Source of the DNA: Stutzerimonas balearica DSM 6083
GTDB lineage: Bacteria > Pseudomonadota > Gammaproteobacteria > Pseudomonadales > Pseudomonadaceae
DNA: 64,000 nt
Direction of reading: 5' to 3'
Assembly (NCBI RefSeq): GCF_000818015.1
Contig: NZ_CP007511.1
Span: 3,482,501-3,546,500, forward strand
Shown here: positions 50,124 through 58,494 of the stretch, in pieces
Numbering within the stretch: the first letter of the stretch is position 1
Layout: each line of letters begins with the position of its first letter
Position numbers and translations under genes: made by a program
Notes under the pieces: model-generated
What the model was told of the DNA's origin: nothing
Seen by the model: only the letters and a program-made list of their open reading frames with translations
The model's database searches: none

Positions 50124-51272
50124 TAGACCTCACCCATTGTGAGGCTAACATGAATGTAAATCGTACCCCCAATCTATCCATCCCTTTCTTCAATGGCCTT
50201 TTCATAAGTGCCGCTCCTGGCCATGAAAAGTCTCTTGAGCTAGCCATTCCGCACTTGTCACTGGTCGTGAATGCGCTCAACCGTTATCACTACTCTCCCC
50301 TTTTGAGTGAATACCTAGATACCGTGCTCTCTCGCTTTTTGCGCTCGAACGACTACAGCGCCAAGAACGAGTACATGCTCCGAGCACGCATGGAGAAGAT
50401 CAAACGCGTTCTCACTGCAGAAAATCCAGAGCGGCGAGTTTGTGAACTCAGCAGTGCGGATATTCAGACTCTTAAGGACCAGCTTCCTGCTCTCCTGAAG
50501 CAGAACAGCACATCGCAGAGCCAAGGGGGCAACCTGCAAGGCTATTTCCAGCTCTTCAACAGAATGATCAACGAAGCTGTCAACGATCAGTTGCTTGCTG
50601 AGCCTGTGAAAGTACATGGCTGCCAGACTAAATCTCAGGTAGAGACGAAAGCGCTTCTGGACTCCAACCTCGTTGGTCTCTTCGATAGCTGGCCTTATCA
50701 GGCATACGAACCTGGGACACCGATAGCCCATGTACGCCACGATGCCCACAGCTATTGTTTCTGGTTGATGCCACTCGGTATCTTCACGGGAGCCAGGCTC
50801 AACGAGCTTTGCCAGCTACGTGTTCACGACGTGTTCCACGATGTTCACGGCGTGCCGCTGATTAGCATTAACGACAACGGCTTCAACAAGTCTCTGAAAA
50901 ATTCGTCATCGAGGCGCGAGATTCCTGTCTGCTCGAAGCTGATCGAAATGGGTTTCCTAGACTTCGTGATGGAGCGGCGCCAGGCAGAAGGCCCGGATGC
51001 CCTGCTTTTTTCAGAACTGCGCTTTGACGAAAAGCATCTGTACTCACGTGCCGCGAGCCGTTTCTTCTGCGGGCCTGTGACAGGAGCGGGCTTCATCGGA
51101 CAGCATTGCCCAGTAGCCCTCAACGGTGGCTTCAACTTTAAAAGCTTCCGTCGCACTTTCGCGACACGGCTTCAGAAGTCGGGTGTACCCGAAACCACCA
51201 TCGCACATCTGCTGGGGCACACTGAATCGCCCCGGGTTTCGTGGAGGCCTCAACTCTTGAGAAGATGAGGCC

Positions 51273-51596
51273 ATGAGAAAGACTACGACCTACTCCCCTG
51301 AAGTCCGTGAACGTGCCGTGCGCATGGTTCTGGAGCATTTGAACGACTACGCCTCCGAGTGGGCCGCCATTGAAGCCATCGCGCCGAAGATTGGCTGTGC
51401 AGCGCAAACGTTGCATGGCTGGATTCGCCGTCATCAGACCGACGCAGGTCAGCGTCCAGGCCCGACCACCGAAGAGCGTGAACGCATCAAGGCGTTGGAG
51501 CGGGAGAACCGGGAATTGCGTAAGGCCAATGAAATTCTGCGTCTGGCCAGTGCGTATTTTGCCCAGGCGGAGCTCGACCGCCGCACCAAGTCCTGA
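51273..51596 (+). CDS. IS3-family transposase OrfA
   Basis: 107 residues: a helix-turn-helix ([16 protein letters not shown], then [18 protein letters not shown]) and a leucine-zipper-like end ([20 protein letters not shown]), as in IS51-group OrfA proteins. It binds the terminal repeats and is fused to OrfB by -1 frameshifting. Confidence 0.93.
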   Translation: MRKTTTYSPEVRERAVRMVLEHLNDYASEWAAIEAIAPKIGCAAQTLHGWIRRHQTDAGQRPGPTTEERERIKALERENRELRKANEILRLASAYFAQAELDRRTKS

Positions 51597-52495
51597 GGGC
51601 TTTTGTCGATCAGTACCGTGACCGTCTCGGGGTCGAGTCGATCTGCCGTGTCTTGCAGATCGCCCCGTCCGGTTACCGCAGACATGCGGCCCAACTGCGT
51701 AATCCGGCACTGCGTTGTTGCCGTGCTCAGCGCGATGAGGCGTTGAGCTTGGAGATCCAGCGCGTGTGGGACACCAACATGCAGTGCTATGGCGCGGTGA
51801 AGATTTGGAAGCAGCTCCGGCGAGAAGGTATCGAGGCAGCCAGATGCACGGTGGAACGGTTGATGCGTCGAGCTGGATTGCAGGGCATAAGGCGCGGTCA
51901 GGTCGTGCGGACAACGGTGGTCGGCGACAAGTCGCTCTGTCCGCTGGATCGTGTCCAGCGCCAATTTCATGCCGACCGCCCCAACCAGCTGTGGGTGTCG
52001 GATTTCACCTATGTCTCGACTTGGCAGGGCTGGCTGTATGTGGCGTTCGTGGTGGACGTTTTTGCGCGGCGCATCGTCGGCTGGCGAGTCAGTACCAGCA
52101 TGAAGACCGACTTCGTGCTCGATGCCCTGGAGCAAGCGCTGTACGCCCGACAGCCACATCGTATGGGTGGCCTGATTCACCATAGCGACCGTGGCAGTCA
52201 GTACGTCTCAATCCGCTACACCGAGCGACTGGCAGAGGCCGGTATAGAGCCCTCAGTTGGGAGCAAGGGCGACAGCTACGACAACGCCTTGGCCGAGACT
52301 ATCAACGGGCTGTACAAGGCTGAACTGATTTACCGTCAGTCATGGAAGAGTCGTGAAGCTGTTGAGATGGCGACCTTGAAATGGGTGCACTGGTACAACC
52401 ACCAGCGGCTGTTGAGCTCAATCGGGTATATCCCGCCTGCGGAGGCTGAGGCAAACTTCCACCAGCAACAAACAGGTCAGGCCATAGCGGCCTGA
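51593..52495 (+). CDS. IS3-family transposase OrfB (DDE integrase)
   Basis: Read in the -1 frame from about 51593 ([20 protein letters not shown]); an internal ATG at 51653 would give 280 residues. DDE residues are visible in [14 protein letters not shown] (first D), [11 protein letters not shown] (second D) and [17 protein letters not shown] (E). It is normally made as an OrfAB fusion that cuts and joins the IS ends. It looks intact, so the element may still be active. Confidence 0.92.
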   Translation: MRAFVDQYRDRLGVESICRVLQIAPSGYRRHAAQLRNPALRCCRAQRDEALSLEIQRVWDTNMQCYGAVKIWKQLRREGIEAARCTVERLMRRAGLQGIRRGQVVRTTVVGDKSLCPLDRVQRQFHADRPNQLWVSDFTYVSTWQGWLYVAFVVDVFARRIVGWRVSTSMKTDFVLDALEQALYARQPHRMGGLIHHSDRGSQYVSIRYTERLAEAGIEPSVGSKGDSYDNALAETINGLYKAELIYRQSWKSREAVEMATLKWVHWYNHQRLLSSIGYIPPAEAEANFHQQQTGQAIAA

Positions 52496-52777
52496 CTTAA
52501 ACGAAACAGCCTCCACGAAACCCGGGGCGATTCAGGACATGTATGAGCTGTGTGGAGCACTGAACCTGACCCCACGCTTCCTCTATGTCAACACGCAACC
52601 CAACCACAACGATCTAAATGCCGAGCGCGAGTTTAATTTCGGGGAGTCAATCCACTTCCTAAACGCTTTCAAGACGATCACTAGCTACGTCCCTACCAAG
52701 GACAAGAATCGCATCTTTAAAGTCGATGACCGCTTGATGATCAACCCTACTCTGGAACAGCTGCTAAGGAGCGCGGA

Positions 52778-54856
52778 ATGAACCTTTTCAACGTCCTGGA
52801 ACCAGGAGCAGCCGCCAAGGCCCGCACCAACATGCTGAAGCTACCTGGCGACCTGGAGACCATCATTGATCGCTTGTCGGCCCGCACCGAAGGGGTTGGG
52901 CATATTCAGGCGGCCGTGGTTGAGGTAACCCGTAACTCTGACGAGAGGACCGAGAGGTACTACCAGCGCGTTGATGCGACCATCAAAGACTTCATCCGCA
53001 AGAAGCTTGGCCTTTCTGCCCTAACCAAAGTGCACTACAGCAAATTCAACGCGAGAAAGGGGGTTTTCGGTTTCCTATATCTGAGCGCCCTGCCCCCAGA
53101 GCCTGGTCAGGTTCGCGAGGTCATCGCTGAGCATTCGCTGAATTCTCTCTACGCGATTCAGGCCCTGCTGGACCTGAAACTCAAACTTTCGTTCCTCTTG
53201 GACGTGGACAAGCACTATGAAATTGCCCCGGTCGAATTCAATGCTGACCTGTACATTGGACTGATGCTGAGCCGCACATCCAAGGACGGAAAATTTGTCT
53301 TCGATGCACTGGCGTACGACCTGTTCTTCTCCAAAGAACAGGAGCTCGCCATTAAGCTCAATCGAGTGGTCATGGAATGCTCCACCACACAGGACGCCAT
53401 CAGCCGATCGATCACAGACAGCGGCGAGCTCATGTTCGACTGGGCCGGGAAGCGATTCGAGCGCACCCGCCGGCTCAGCGCGACAACGAACAGTGATCGC
53501 AACTACATGGCCTTCGCCACGAACAATGAAAATGCCAAGGCCTGCGATCGCTATGAAAACAGCATCAACTACCATCAAACCGACTGTATCAATCGAATCG
53601 AGCGCTTACTGAATCTGTCAGGGGTTGAGTTTATCCCTGTCGTGTACGAAGCCACTCACCAGGTCAAAGCCTTCCTGGAAGGACTTCCGACCATGTCCAA
53701 CCCACTTTGGCTGCTCGACACTGTCACGAGCTATTCAAGTGATGAGGCCCGACTTGGCTTCATCAGCGAGCTCGTCGACAGGTTTGGAGCATCAAAAGTG
53801 CTGGCCGCCGACTCCCTTCCAGACCCCACGCAACTGAATGTGGGCACAACGAACTATCTGGTTCTTAGTGAGAAGGTCAAAACCGTTGGGGGAAGCAAGA
53901 ACGGATCCAGCATCTTTGAAACCTCCATCGACGAGTCCTTCAACTCCTTCTGGCAGGCTCTTGCTGCCATGCAACGCAATCCCACAGCACAGTTCGACTA
54001 CTACACGTCGGTGAAACTACATCGCTTCGCCCAGTCTATCGGTAGCATCTGCCAGGGGTTCAACGTAGTCGCCAGCAAGCTTCCATCTGAGGCGGCAGTC
54101 GAAAAGTCCCTGCAGGAGCTGGCCCTGAAAGAGGCAATCCATAAGGACAAAGCCGTAACCATCAGCGAAGCAACGCTGCCCACAATGTCCCTAGAGCTGA
54201 TGAGTTGCCGGAGAGACTGGAAGGAGAACGTCTATATCCAGGTTCTGGATGTATCCGTTGCCGGCGAGACAATCAAAATTGAGCAATCGCGCCGATACGA
54301 CGAGGCCTCCAAGGGGGAATTCAACTACGAATTCAAGAAGCTCAGTACCACTCTCGGTAAAGGCGATGCGAAGCCCTTCGATGTCATTTGGGATGGGGCG
54401 TTCCTGATCCGCGACAAAGAAACTAACGCCTGGCTAAACGCATACAGAACCGACCGGATACCCTCGATCATCGGGAACACCCTGTTCGACAACCAAGAGC
54501 GTCAGGACAACGGCATACCACCGTCACGAGAGGTTGGCATCCAAGTATCTGCCCTCCCGTACTACCTCACGCCAACCAGGCAGAAACAGCGCCATAGCAT
54601 CTTCATCCAGGAAAACGGTACTGAAGGGGCCTGGTTCTTTGTTGCGTCTAACAAAGCAGCCAACAACACCATCCCGAAGCAGAGCCTCGTCTACAACGTA
54701 GTAATCACGAACGATTCCGGAGCGAAGGTTCCCGTCTTGAGCCACCCGCTGGGTGAGATGTTCTTCTCTACGTTCACCTTCGACATAGTGAAGCTCCGGG
54801 AATCGGCCAAGACCTCGATCCTTCAAAAAATCGTTGAGCTCTGTCTGCACAACTGA
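52778..54856 (+). CDS. Uncharacterised 692-residue protein coupled to recombinase
   Basis: The start overlaps the stop of the second recombinase (ATGA). The protein is soluble with no membrane segment. N-terminal 100 residues are helical and basic (RTERYYQRVDATIKDFIRKKLG). The C-terminal 250 residues are beta-rich, ending HPLGEMFFSTFTFDIVKLR. I see no complete tyrosine-recombinase catalytic set and no other known motif. Being the third gene after two recombinases is like multi-gene integration modules, so a partner protein for recombination is the best guess. The 357 bases after it hold only a regulatory array. Confidence 0.75.
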   Translation: MNLFNVLEPGAAAKARTNMLKLPGDLETIIDRLSARTEGVGHIQAAVVEVTRNSDERTERYYQRVDATIKDFIRKKLGLSALTKVHYSKFNARKGVFGFLYLSALPPEPGQVREVIAEHSLNSLYAIQALLDLKLKLSFLLDVDKHYEIAPVEFNADLYIGLMLSRTSKDGKFVFDALAYDLFFSKEQELAIKLNRVVMECSTTQDAISRSITDSGELMFDWAGKRFERTRRLSATTNSDRNYMAFATNNENAKACDRYENSINYHQTDCINRIERLLNLSGVEFIPVVYEATHQVKAFLEGLPTMSNPLWLLDTVTSYSSDEARLGFISELVDRFGASKVLAADSLPDPTQLNVGTTNYLVLSEKVKTVGGSKNGSSIFETSIDESFNSFWQALAAMQRNPTAQFDYYTSVKLHRFAQSIGSICQGFNVVASKLPSEAAVEKSLQELALKEAIHKDKAVTISEATLPTMSLELMSCRRDWKENVYIQVLDVSVAGETIKIEQSRRYDEASKGEFNYEFKKLSTTLGKGDAKPFDVIWDGAFLIRDKETNAWLNAYRTDRIPSIIGNTLFDNQERQDNGIPPSREVGIQVSALPYYLTPTRQKQRHSIFIQENGTEGAWFFVASNKAANNTIPKQSLVYNVVITNDSGAKVPVLSHPLGEMFFSTFTFDIVKLRESAKTSILQKIVELCLHN

Positions 54857-55106
54857 ACAGAGCGGGGCTCCACATTGGCGCCGTACGCAAGGGACACTCC
54901 CCCCAGCAGAGATGTTTCGCACCAGATCAAGACGAGGATCGCATTTCGCCTCAAGCGTGCGCACCGCGAGTTCGACGTGTGCATACTCGAAAGTGTCCGT
55001 GCTAACGGGGCCTCGACAAAGGTGCATCGGTCATGGACGTACCAATATCCAGGGCCCCAGCACATCTGAACTACTACCCCTCGCTCAGCCCCCTCGGCCC
55101 TCGCTA

Positions 55107-55186
55107 TGGCGCAGATCGCCTAGAACTGCGCCAAATTCGCCACTCCAATTGGCGCAGTTCAGAAAACTGCGCCATAATTGCGCCAA
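55107..55186. promoter_or_regulatory. Array of TGCGCCA half-sites upstream of Fic gene
   Basis: The core occurs at 55107-55114 (reverse), 55124-55133 (AACTGCGCCA), 55150-55159 (its reverse complement), 55165-55174 (AACTGCGCCA) and 55178-55186 (TTGCGCCAA). The second and third make a near-perfect inverted repeat. The array lies 30-100 bases before the Fic start codon and probably binds the Fic protein's N-terminal HTH or the AbrB-like protein, giving autoregulation. Confidence 0.6.
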
Positions 55187-55213
55187 CAGCATTCAAACGG
55201 CGCCACCTAAGCT

Positions 55214-56569
55214 ATGCCCTCCTCCACAGACATACTCAACAGTATCCAGGCATCTGGGAACGGTCTGACGCTGACTGAGCTATTGGCCAAACACCCCGAC
55301 ATTGCTCGGAGAACAGCGCAGCGACTGATTGCAAAGCTGATAGCAAGCGGTCAGATCTCAGCGCAGGGTGAAGGTAGAGCACGGCGCTATTTCGGAACTG
55401 CTATCCAAGCAGAAACCAGCACCCTGGACACTGATAGCTTTCCGTCCTTTATCCCGCTGTCGGCAGACAGCCGAGACATCCTCGCTTACATCAACCAACC
55501 ACCTGAAGCGCGCAAGCCCGTAGGCTACCAGCGCGACTTTCTTGACACCTACCAGCCGAACGCAACGAGCTACCTGCCAGAATCACTGCGGCGCCAACTG
55601 CACAGAATGGGCAAAACCACAGATGCCTTGGAGCCTGCAGGCACGTACAGCCGCGCAGTCCTGAATCGCCTGCTGATTGATTTATCGTGGGCATCAAGTC
55701 ACCTGGAGGGGAACACCTACTCGCGACTCGATACGCGACAGCTGATTGAGCATGGAAAGGCCGCACAAGGTAAAGCAGCCATCGAAACACAGATGATCTT
55801 GAACCATAAAACGGCAATCGAGCTGTTGGTCGAGAACATTGAAAGTGCAGAGTTCAACCGCTACACATTGATGAACCTGCACAGCGCCTTGGCCGAGAAC
55901 CTGCTCCCAAATCCTGCAGATGAAGGCCGCATCCGGCAGCATGCCGTCGACATTGGGAAAAGCACCTATCGCCCTCTCTCAACACCACAACAGATTGAGG
56001 ACACCTTGGAGGTTCTGCTTAGCAAGGCCAATCAGATTACTGATCCGTTCGAGCAGTCGTTCTTCATGATGGTGCACCTGCCCTACCTGCAGCCCTTTGC
56101 CGACATCAACAAGCGCACCTCCAGACTGGCAGCGAACCTGCCACTGTTTCGCGCCAACCTATGTCCGCTGACATTTCTGGATGTACCCGAACAGGCCTAC
56201 AGCCGCGCCATGTTGGGCGTATACGAAATGACCCGGGTAGAGCTGCTGCGCGACCTGTACCTCTGGGCCTATGAACGCTCAACGCAGGAGTACCTGGCAA
56301 TCAAGCAAGACCTTGCTGAACCAGACCCACTTAGACTGACCTGGCGGGACTTCATCAAATCGACCATTCGAGAGGTCGTCACTCATCCTGAGCTTGATCC
56401 ACTGACCTGCATTCAACACGCAGTAGCTGAGCATGTTTCAGACACTGAGCAGCCAGAAGTACAAGCCCTGATCGTTGAAGAGCTCCGACGACTGCACGAA
56501 GGGGTGCTGGCGCGTTACGGATTACGGCCATCCGAGTTCACCCTCTGGAAATCGCGCCATGGGAATTGA
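55214..56569 (+). CDS. Fic-domain protein with N-terminal HTH and altered catalytic His
   Basis: 451 residues. The N-terminal winged helix (LTELLAKHPDIARRTAQRLIAKLIASGQI, about 19-47) resembles MarR/IclR-type DNA binding. The Fic core has an inhibitory-helix motif SSHLEGNTYS (about 160-169) and LQPFADINKRTSRLAAN (about 295-311). In canonical Fic enzymes the motif begins with His (HPF.D.N.R), but here it is Gln, so AMP transfer may be impaired. It heads a three-gene operon with CysQ and AbrB-like genes. Confidence 0.85.
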   Translation: MPSSTDILNSIQASGNGLTLTELLAKHPDIARRTAQRLIAKLIASGQISAQGEGRARRYFGTAIQAETSTLDTDSFPSFIPLSADSRDILAYINQPPEARKPVGYQRDFLDTYQPNATSYLPESLRRQLHRMGKTTDALEPAGTYSRAVLNRLLIDLSWASSHLEGNTYSRLDTRQLIEHGKAAQGKAAIETQMILNHKTAIELLVENIESAEFNRYTLMNLHSALAENLLPNPADEGRIRQHAVDIGKSTYRPLSTPQQIEDTLEVLLSKANQITDPFEQSFFMMVHLPYLQPFADINKRTSRLAANLPLFRANLCPLTFLDVPEQAYSRAMLGVYEMTRVELLRDLYLWAYERSTQEYLAIKQDLAEPDPLRLTWRDFIKSTIREVVTHPELDPLTCIQHAVAEHVSDTEQPEVQALIVEELRRLHEGVLARYGLRPSEFTLWKSRHGN

Positions 56570-56630
56570 TGATCTCACACCCAACCATTCACGCCCTCAG
56601 ACAGAAAGCGAACACTCAATATTAAGCCCT

Positions 56631-57434
56631 ATGGATTACGAAAGCCTTCTTGCACAGGTCGTCCAACTAGTCGAAGACGCTGGCCTGCTGCTCATTACTG
56701 AATGGCAGCGCCCAGAAGGACCTCGCGGCTCAGGCGATAAAGCAGATGTCGATGTTGAAATTGAATCACTGCTAAAGCCGCGGTTACTGCAGCTGCTCGA
56801 CTGTGATTTCTGGGGTGAGGAAACAGGCCATAGGCTCACAGGAGCCAGGTATTGCTGGGTTGTTGACCCCAATGATGGGACTGCAGACTTCCTGAAAGGC
56901 CACAAAGGCTCTGCAATATCTGTCGGCTTGCTTGAGGATGCCCAACCGGTGCTTGGCGTGGTCTATGCACCTGTTTTGCTGGATGGTGATTCCGACTGCG
57001 TCGCATGGGCAAAAGGGGCACCGTGTGTGCTTCGCAATGGGAGCCCCATTAAAGCGACACTCACCCAAAAAGAATGGAATCAAGACAGCAGAGTTATGGT
57101 CAGCACTGCGGCAACGAACAAGCCCGAAATCAATTCTGAATTGTGCTCACCAGGTTGCTTTGTGGCGATGCCCAGCATCGCCTATCGGTTGGCACGAGTC
57201 GCAGCAGGTGATGGGGATGCAGGCGTATCGCTTGTGCCGGTTTCAGCACACGATGTGGCTGCAGGTCATGCGCTGCTAATTGGCGCAGGGGGCGTGCTGA
57301 TTGACCAGGATGGGAACAGCATCACTTATGTCACTGAAGCCGACATGCAGACAGTATCTCGGAGATGCTTTGGCGGTACGCGAGAAGCCTGCCAGTCACT
57401 GGCAAGCCGAAATTGGAGCAAGGTATTTACATGA
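56631..57434 (+). CDS. cysQ: CysQ-like 3'(2'),5'-bisphosphate nucleotidase
   Basis: 267 residues of the FIG / inositol-phosphatase fold. DFWGEETGH (metal-binding Glu pair, about 62-70), DPNDGTADFLKG (about 83-94; the family DPxDGT) and VSAHDVAAGHALLIGAGG (about 204-221; the family WDxAAG with W changed to H). It hydrolyses 3'-phosphoadenosine 5'-phosphate or related bisphosphates. The ATG at 56631 gives family length; 56559 is an alternative overlapping Fic. The last bases overlap the next gene. Confidence 0.85.
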   Translation: MDYESLLAQVVQLVEDAGLLLITEWQRPEGPRGSGDKADVDVEIESLLKPRLLQLLDCDFWGEETGHRLTGARYCWVVDPNDGTADFLKGHKGSAISVGLLEDAQPVLGVVYAPVLLDGDSDCVAWAKGAPCVLRNGSPIKATLTQKEWNQDSRVMVSTAATNKPEINSELCSPGCFVAMPSIAYRLARVAAGDGDAGVSLVPVSAHDVAAGHALLIGAGGVLIDQDGNSITYVTEADMQTVSRRCFGGTREACQSLASRNWSKVFT

Positions 57435-57670
57435 AAACGCTAAAAGTCGTGATCGAGGATTGGGATGGTGATGGCGCCATTCGCATTCCCGATGAGGTCC
57501 TCCAAGAGCTCGGTGTAGATGTTGGTGACTCCCTTTATCTAGTCGAGGAATACGTTGGCTCAACGCGGTGCCTAGTGCTGAGCAAAACTGAACGCACTCC
57601 AGGCCGCGTTGATGAACTGGTCGGACACTGGGATACCTTCGGAAAAGTGCAGAATGTTACGGATGATTGA
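57431..57670 (+). CDS. AbrB/MazE-like small DNA-binding protein
   Basis: 79 residues: VVIEDWDGDGAIRIPDEVLQELGVDVGDSLYL (about 6-37) is the AbrB/SpoVT swapped-hairpin fold of MazE-type antitoxins, with a basic LSKTERTPGRVDEL tail. It overlaps CysQ by four bases (ATGA). Without an adjacent MazF-like toxin it may regulate the operon or act as antitoxin to Fic; this is inference. Confidence 0.8.
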   Translation: MKTLKVVIEDWDGDGAIRIPDEVLQELGVDVGDSLYLVEEYVGSTRCLVLSKTERTPGRVDELVGHWDTFGKVQNVTDD

Positions 57671-57990
57671 GCAGGCAACCAGGCAGAACTGGCTGCCCTG
57701 CCTGTCGCATGACGTCATGAGCAAAGCGTTTAGAGGACTGATCGGGGCAACCACCTGAACCAAAACGCCTTGATCAATCCAGTCAGTTCAACTCCCCAGA
57801 AAGGATTTGAACGCAAAAAACCCTCCCTGTACCGCGCTAAGCCTTTGAAGTGAAAATCGATTTGGATGCGCTCTTGACGGAAGGCTCAAGGTTCCTATAC
57901 TGCTCAACGACTGAGTGAAATCCTACAAATCAGTTTTCCGAGGCCAAGCGCCTGAAACGCTGATTTGAGCTGGGCATTTGTGTCTTTGGA

Positions 57991-58013
57991 TTCAAATCCC
58001 CCCGGCTCCACCA
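57991..58013 (+). other. tRNA/tmRNA 3'-end-like fragment (candidate attachment site)
   Basis: TTCAAAT loop, CCCCC T-stem strand, CGGCTCC acceptor strand, discriminator A and a terminal CCA are exactly spaced as the 3' end of a tRNA or tmRNA. No 5' part is present in the window. It lies just before a strong terminator, as expected when an island has recombined into such a gene. A diverged copy occurs at about 62,873. Confidence 0.65.
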
Positions 58014-58020
58014 AATACGA

Positions 58021-58055
58021 AGCCCCGAGACTCGAAAGAGCCTCGGGGCTTTTTC
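58021..58055 (+). terminator. Intrinsic terminator after tRNA-like fragment
   Basis: AGCCCCGAG (58021-58029) pairs with CTCGGGGCT (58042-58050), followed by TTTTT. Its neighbour at 62,892-62,926 has nearly the same stem and tail, so the two are a diverged duplicate. Confidence 0.85.
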
Positions 58056-58392
58056 TTTGCCGGATCGAAAGCCGGCCGAAGCACTCAGGTCGTCTCTCAC
58101 CAAAAGCCTATCGGCGCAAGGTGTTCCCCTTCTTGCCCGGCTCCCTCCCGCACAGGCGCCCAATGGATGTAAATCTGCCTCTTTCGGGAAGGCCATATGG
58201 CTTGAGGGTGAAAATAAATCTATCCCCTTTTTCCGCAGAGAGCAGGTTCGCATGGAATCGTGCGCCGCCTGCTGGCTCTCAACCTAGAGCGCAGCAAGCC
58301 GACCGCCGAGTGGGTTGCGGCTCCGGCAGGAGCTGTGATCGGCATGACCTGCTCGCAGCTCCTGGTGGCTGGTGGCGAGGCATCATCCAACG

Positions 58393-58417
58393 GTACGCAA
58401 GGTTGGTACGCAGCCGG
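58393..58417 (+). repeat. Triple GGTACGCA repeat
   Basis: Three near-adjacent copies of GGTACGCA spaced by AGGTT and GCC. The first reads CGGTACGCAAG, identical to the left half of the inverted repeat at 47,355. Otherwise 58056-58494 contains no gene I can support. Confidence 0.5.
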
Positions 58418-58494
58418 TACGCACGGAAAAGCGCTGCGCACCGAACCGGTGCGCAATTAGATAGCCTAGCTGCTCCATGCAGCCAAGCATCACG

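Larger units (their letters stand above)
51223..52534 (+). mobile_element. IS3-family (IS51 group) insertion sequence
   Basis: 1312 bp bounded by perfect 26-bp inverted repeats starting TGAATCGCCCCGGGTTTCGT (51223-51248 and 52509-52534). It encodes OrfA and OrfB in the -1 frame relationship. Flanking triplets differ (CAC on the left, GGA on the right), so no 3-bp target duplication is seen, unusual for a fresh IS3-family insertion. Confidence 0.92.
50150..52781 (+). pseudogene. Second tyrosine recombinase, interrupted by IS3-family element
   Basis: Coding runs 50150-51222 and resumes at 52535-52781. Removing the element (51223-52534) restores one in-frame gene of 439 residues, and the join reads LLGHT-DMYELC, matching the usual LGHTD of integrases. 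Catalytic landmarks are GIFTGARLNELCQLRV (about 205-220) and FKSFRRTFATRLQKSG (about 330-345). The C-terminal strand with the nucleophilic tyrosine is downstream of the insertion, so the truncated product should be inactive. The end overlaps the next gene (ATGA). Confidence 0.85.

Noticed and set aside
52778..54856. Idea that the 692-residue protein is an Argonaute/PIWI or CRISPR effector
   Set aside because: Beta-rich C-terminus is suggestive but no catalytic DEDX set, MID motif, repeat array or partner gene is visible.
54524..55027. 167-residue minus-strand frame overlapping the 692-residue gene end
   Set aside because: Mostly antisense to a long coupled gene; no start signal or motif.
57930..58253. 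107-residue minus-strand frame ending with IWWSRGDLNPKTQ
   Set aside because: The WWSRGDLNP string is the known artefact of reading antisense through a tRNA or tmRNA 3' end; it overlaps the CCA-ending fragment and terminator.
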